Below, in pieces: positions 60,649-64,000 of a stretch of DNA of 64,000 bases; the first letter of the stretch is position 1, and each line of letters opens with the position of its first letter. The notes under the pieces are model-generated. The model was not told the DNA's origin, ran no database searches, and worked only from the letters and a program-made list of their open reading frames with translations. The DNA comes from Dielma fastidiosa. GTDB taxonomy: Bacteria; Bacillota_I; Bacilli_A; Erysipelotrichales; Erysipelotrichaceae. The stretch spans positions 190,942 to 254,941 of the forward strand of contig NZ_HE578923.1 of the NCBI RefSeq assembly GCF_000313565.1. Reading direction: 5' to 3'. A program made the translations under genes and the position numbers.

Positions 60649-61475
60649 GCGCTTTGATTCATGATGGAGTGTCAAGGCTGGCTGAATTAGACAACGGAAT
60701 TTTAAAGCTGCAGCTGGCGCTTGACCGCGGCAATATTTTTAAATCATTGATGTTTAAGGGACAGGAATTAATATTGATCAAGCCTGAGAATTATGCTTCG
60801 GACGAGCGGCCGACCTGCGGCTGTCCAATCCTGTTTCCTTATTCAGGGAATAATCAAGAGGGCTTGCTGCATCTAGGTGATGAATGCTATCAAAGCGGCA
60901 TTCATGGTATCGCTCATTCATTAGTCTGGGAAATATGTGCGTTTGCTGATTCATCGATCACGCTGAGTACACATGCTACTCAAAAGACAAAGGAAACCTA
61001 CCCTTTCGACTTTTGTCTTCAATCGAAGCTCTCTTTAGATGAGAATCGGCTGCGATATGAGCTGACTGCCAGAAATGAATCAGAGCGTGTCATGCCGTGT
61101 GATTTGGGTCTGCATCCTTTCTTTTTGAATCCTAATTTAAATGGGACCATTTTTTCTGGTAAATTTATGGATGGCAGAATGCTGACCAATGAGGATCTTG
61201 ATTTTGATCAGGTTTGTAAAAGCGGCTATCTGTGCGGGCAGCTGCGTGAATTGAGCTGTATCCTGCCTAATGGCCTGCGACTGACTTTTAATAGCCTTGA
61301 AGGCTTTGTGAATACCTTGATTTGGAGCGGTGATCCTCATCGTTTTATGGTTATCGAGCCATTGAGCGGTACGGTTAACGCCATTAATGAACATCGGAAT
61401 CGATTCAATGTACAGCCTGGTGAAACATGCAAAGCTGTGCTTGAAATCAAGATAAGTGATAGGCAGGATACATAA
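60645..61475 (+). CDS. Aldose 1-epimerase family protein (mutarotase-like)
   Basis: 276 residues from the ATG at 60645, with GGAGA upstream. The galactose mutarotase-like fold shows RPTCGCPILFPYSGN, GIHGIAHSLVWE (catalytic His pair region), CDLGLHPFFLN, and a Glu near WSGDPHRFMVIEP. LacX/YihR-like members act on sugar or sugar phosphate anomers. It overlaps the IIA gene by 4 nt. Confidence 0.88.
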   Translation: MSALIHDGVSRLAELDNGILKLQLALDRGNIFKSLMFKGQELILIKPENYASDERPTCGCPILFPYSGNNQEGLLHLGDECYQSGIHGIAHSLVWEICAFADSSITLSTHATQKTKETYPFDFCLQSKLSLDENRLRYELTARNESERVMPCDLGLHPFFLNPNLNGTIFSGKFMDGRMLTNEDLDFDQVCKSGYLCGQLRELSCILPNGLRLTFNSLEGFVNTLIWSGDPHRFMVIEPLSGTVNAINEHRNRFNVQPGETCKAVLEIKISDRQDT

Positions 61476-61540
61476 ATGCTGTCATTGATTGTGAAAATCA
61501 AACAGAAGTATGGTAAACTAAAAGCAAATGAGGTGATGAC

Positions 61541-62434
61541 ATGGGTGTACTGGCTATTGGTGTTGCCTGTATCGATACAACCATTGAAATTGATCAGCCC
61601 TTAATGGAGAATCGTAAATACAGCTGCACAGGCACTACCTTATCCGGCGGCGGCCCGGCTTTTAATGCGGCCTGTTTATGCGCGCTTTGGCAGGCTGACG
61701 CTTATTTGCTCAGCCGGATTGGAACTGATGAAAATGGCAGACATATTGAAGCAATTGCAAAACAATCCAAATTGAAACTGCTGGGCTGTGTAGATGAACG
61801 CTTTAGTACCGCGCATTCCTATATTGTCAGCTGTAATGTTAATGGAAGCCGTACAGTATTAAATTATCCGTGCCATCAAACCTTGAATGATTTCACCTTT
61901 CAGCCGCTGCCCATTAAAGTGATTTTATCCGATGGTCACTTGCCGGCGCTGACTTTGAAAGCGCAGAAATATTATGCTGACGCACAGCTGATTGTAGATG
62001 CTGATATCTGTAATGAAAATACCATTCAGGCTGCGAAAGCGGCTGACTTTATTATCTGCAGTGAGGAGTTCGCGTCAGATTATTTAGGCGAAGCTTTAGC
62101 GCTGCATGATAGGACTACATTGAATCAGCAGTTTGAAACGATCCGTGAGCTGAATCATCGGCAGTTAATTATAACGATTGGTGATCGGGGGGCAATTTAT
62201 AAAATAGGTGATCAGCCGGAAATTTTCCCTGCCTATCCAGTTAAGGCCGTTGATTCCTGCGGAGCAGGCGATATTTTTCACGGAGCCTTCGCATGGTGTG
62301 TGGATCAGCAAGCTTCAATGCTTGATGCACTGAAAATTGCCAGTCTTACCGCCAGTATATCAGTAACTCGCAAAGGCTCACAAACTTCCATTCCTTCATA
62401 CGATGAAGTGATGGCAAAGTTCAGACAATCATAA
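61541..62434 (+). CDS. PfkB-family carbohydrate kinase
   Basis: 297 residues. Ribokinase fold: GGGPAFNAACLCALW near the N-terminus, SRIGTDENG, and the catalytic DSCGAGDIFHGAFAW with anion hole. It phosphorylates a sugar, sugar acid or sugar phosphate, and could supply the bisphosphate split by the aldolase upstream. GAGGTGAT precedes the ATG. The gap of 65 nt to the mutarotase gene contains GATTGTGAAA and TATGGTAAACT but no strong promoter. Last gene of the operon. Confidence 0.92.
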   Translation: MGVLAIGVACIDTTIEIDQPLMENRKYSCTGTTLSGGGPAFNAACLCALWQADAYLLSRIGTDENGRHIEAIAKQSKLKLLGCVDERFSTAHSYIVSCNVNGSRTVLNYPCHQTLNDFTFQPLPIKVILSDGHLPALTLKAQKYYADAQLIVDADICNENTIQAAKAADFIICSEEFASDYLGEALALHDRTTLNQQFETIRELNHRQLIITIGDRGAIYKIGDQPEIFPAYPVKAVDSCGAGDIFHGAFAWCVDQQASMLDALKIASLTASISVTRKGSQTSIPSYDEVMAKFRQS

Positions 62435-62439
62435 AATAA

Positions 62440-62464
62440 AAAGCTTTCCAATAGCGAAAGCTTT
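62440..62464 (-). terminator. Terminator of the TfoX-like gene (minus strand)
   Basis: Perfect stem AAAGCTTTC/GAAAGCTTT with 7-nt loop; the minus strand continues TTATTTTAT. The T-run lies only on that side. Confidence 0.75.
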
Positions 62465-62467
62465 AGT

Positions 62468-62500
62468 ACGCTGTGTCATTATTGATGCAGCGTTTTATTA
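62468..62500 (+). terminator. Terminator of the sugar operon
   Basis: Stem ACGCTG/CAGCGT with 14-nt loop and TTTATTA tail on the plus strand, placed back to back with the minus-strand terminator. Confidence 0.65.
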
Positions 62501-62507
62501 TGTTCAG

Positions 62508-62825
62508 TTATTTCTTTTTCTTAGGTTTAGGCAGCGGCAGCTCAGGATAAGAGGCTTCGATAATATCTCTTAACAGTTCTTTATTTTCAATATCGGCAAC
62601 AAACATTTTCTTGGCGCCGGCATAGGGAAAATCTTCAACCACCGGATCAAGCAAAGCTTTGCCTGCCTTTGTTTCTTTGATAAACAGCTGACCATCACAG
62701 ATCAGCCCGATAACTTTATCCCGATAATAAATGACATATTCACCCATCATCCCCCGGGTGCGCAGCTCCTCTAAAAGACTTAACTGATCAAGGATATAGG
62801 CTAGCATATCTTCACTTGTTGACAT
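62508..62825 (-). CDS. TfoX/Sxy N-terminal domain protein
   Basis: 105 residues: LEELRTRGMMGEYVIYYRDKVIGLICDGQLFIKETKAG is the TfoX_N signature. The C-terminal TfoX helix-hairpin domain is missing, and the tail is KPKKKK. Stand-alone TfoX_N proteins are common and not known to control competence. A TATAAT on the minus strand (62862-62857) serves as its promoter and closely faces that of the PPK2 gene. Confidence 0.85.
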   Translation of the reverse strand: MSTSEDMLAYILDQLSLLEELRTRGMMGEYVIYYRDKVIGLICDGQLFIKETKAGKALLDPVVEDFPYAGAKKMFVADIENKELLRDIIEASYPELPLPKPKKKK

Positions 62826-62908
62826 TATGATTTCCTCATTTCTTGGTGATGCTTCTATTATACTTTAGTTCATCATTTAGTGGTATACTAAAAACAAAGG
62901 TGGTGCTT

Positions 62909-64000
62909 ATGGAAAAATCAGAAAAGAAAAGCATGAAGCGGAGTATTAAAGAATTGGAAAGCCGTTTTGCGATGCTTCAGCAGCAATTAAAAACCGCAAA
63001 GGTACCGGTAATTATAACATTTGATGGCTGGGGTGCCAGCGGCAAGGGTACATTGATTGGGAAAATGATCTTAAACCTTGATCCGCGCGGTTTTGAAGTA
63101 TGTGCGATGGATGAAGCGGAAGCGGCTGAAAAGCGTTATCCATTCTTATATCGTTATTGGCTGAAACTGCCGGCAAAGGGTGAAATTACGATTTTTGACC
63201 GCAGCTGGAATCAGGAAATCTCGGTTTTCCGCGTAGACTGTGAAAAGAAGCATAAGTGCTTTAAGGAACAGCTGGAAAGTGTTCTGCGCTTTGAGCGTCA
63301 GCTTTGTGATGATGGTGCTGTGCTCTTGAAATTCTTCTTGAATATCTCAAAGAAGGAGCAGGCCAAACGATTTGAAAAACTGCTTGCCGATAAGACGACC
63401 GCTTGGCGGGTAACGGATTTGGATATTTACCGCAATGAGCATTATGATGAATATGCGAAGGCTTTTGATGAGATGATTGAGAAAACAGAAACTGACCATG
63501 CACCATGGCATTTGATTGATGCTTGTGATAAGGATGAAGCCTATTATAAGATTCTGGAATGCTGTGTAGAGACTATTGAGGAGAAAATGAAGGAAAATCT
63601 TCAGCATGACGGCATTCGGGCTGATCAGATGAAAATGCCGCTGCTGAGTATGCCGTTGCTGCAGGATGTTGATTTATCTTTAACGATCGATGATGAGACT
63701 TATAAAGAAGAATTAAAAAAAGCCCAGAAAAAACTGCGCGTGTTGTCGAATGAATTATATCTAAAAAAGATTCCGCTGATATTATGCTATGAGGGATGGG
63801 ATGCGGCAGGTAAGGGCGGCAATATTAAACGGTTAGCTGCCTGCTTTGATCCGCGTGGTTATAATGTAAATCCCACCTCAGCCCCTAATGCTTATGAAGC
63901 AAGCCATCACTATCTCTGGCGTTTTTGGCGGCATCTGCCCAAGAGCGGACATATAGCTGTTTTTGATCGTACATGGTACGGCCGGGTTATGGTTGAGCGG
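62909..64000 (+). CDS. Two-domain polyphosphate kinase 2 (PAP-like), 3' end outside window
   Basis: 364 codons, cut by the right edge. ATG at 62909 with AAAGGTGG upstream and an extended -10 (TGGTATACT, 62881-62889). The first PPK2 domain has Walker A GWGASGKGTLI and FDRSWNQEI; the second begins GWDAAGKGGNIKRLAACFDPRGY and FDRTWYGRVMVER. Two fused PPK2 domains are typical of polyphosphate:AMP phosphotransferases, total about 490-500 residues. It would make ADP from AMP with polyphosphate, complementing PPK1. Confidence 0.92.
   Translation, partial: MEKSEKKSMKRSIKELESRFAMLQQQLKTAKVPVIITFDGWGASGKGTLIGKMILNLDPRGFEVCAMDEAEAAEKRYPFLYRYWLKLPAKGEITIFDRSWNQEISVFRVDCEKKHKCFKEQLESVLRFERQLCDDGAVLLKFFLNISKKEQAKRFEKLLADKTTAWRVTDLDIYRNEHYDEYAKAFDEMIEKTETDHAPWHLIDACDKDEAYYKILECCVETIEEKMKENLQHDGIRADQMKMPLLSMPLLQDVDLSLTIDDETYKEELKKAQKKLRVLSNELYLKKIPLILCYEGWDAAGKGGNIKRLAACFDPRGYNVNPTSAPNAYEASHHYLWRFWRHLPKSGHIAVFDRTWYGRVMVER

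Noticed and set aside
1-64000. CRISPR array, transposase, prophage or rRNA genes
   Set aside because: No regularly spaced repeats, transposase motifs, phage structural genes or rRNA sequences were seen on reading both strands.

Overview
The window reads as chromosomal DNA of a low-GC, Gram-positive, anaerobic member of the Bacillota. The signs are strong AGGAGG-type ribosome sites, a giant pyruvate:ferredoxin oxidoreductase, AdhE, a Feo system with the Cys-rich Bacillota partner protein, many PTS genes, lipobox lipoproteins and a tRNA with encoded CCA. The overall flavour is that of a gut Erysipelotrichia or Clostridia-like bacterium. That placement is inference; no rRNA is present to confirm it.

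Layout. 0-4.4 kb: 3' part of a giant Ig-like/InlB-repeat surface protein. 4.5-7.5 kb: feoA-feoA-feoB, a Cys-rich FeoB partner and a small HTH gene. 7.6-12.2 kb: AIM24-family protein, small hypotheticals, TetR regulator, DegV, a lipoprotein and an apparently leaderless alpha/beta hydrolase. 12.2-15.2 kb (minus): LytTR regulator with a degenerate receiver, SDR, DUF975 protein, GT51 glycosyltransferase. 15.3-16.5 kb: a DUF6933/pRiA4b-like fusion and tRNA-Gln. 16.7-20.1 kb (minus): response regulator, ABC ATPase, permease, histidine kinase. 20.4-25.2 kb: DedA and DUF368 proteins (the two known undecaprenyl-phosphate translocase families) in divergent orientation, then ppx-ppk1; both plus-strand units carry Pho-box-like repeats. 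25.4-28.9 kb: nifJ. 29-33.7 kb: an island-like stretch with a peptide ORF, a lipoprotein, a degraded nifJ fragment and a heterodimeric ABC exporter flanked by 39-bp perfect direct repeats. 33.7-36.9 kb: GNAT, RpiB-like protein, TPR-like protein, HflX. 37-42 kb: Lac/cellobiose-type PTS with DUF3284 protein, MupG and a GntR regulator, tied together by a repeated TGGnnTAnACCA operator. 42-46.5 kb: mgtE with an overlapping upstream ORF, and adhE with a perfect cre site. 46.6-49.7 kb: MerR regulator and a surface flavoprotein whose promoter has the 19-bp MerR spacer and dyad. 49.9-50.5 kb: HTH-membrane protein. 50.7-62.4 kb: a 12-gene, tightly packed carbohydrate operon (split transketolase, TIM-like, LarA-like racemase, ManA-like isomerase, fructose-type PTS, class II aldolase, BglG/MtlR-type regulator, mutarotase, PfkB kinase). 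62.5-64 kb: TfoX-like protein and the 5' part of a two-domain PPK2.

How it fits together. Pyruvate flows through PFOR to acetyl-CoA and through AdhE to ethanol. Three PTS-linked or sugar modules feed the centre. Phosphate storage (PPK1, PPX, PPK2) and lipid-carrier recycling (DedA, DUF368) look partly phosphate-controlled. The most promising undescribed units are the LarA/split-transketolase PTS operon, the GntR-MupG PTS regulon, the mgtE leader ORF, and the Pho-box link between lipid-carrier recycling and polyphosphate metabolism.
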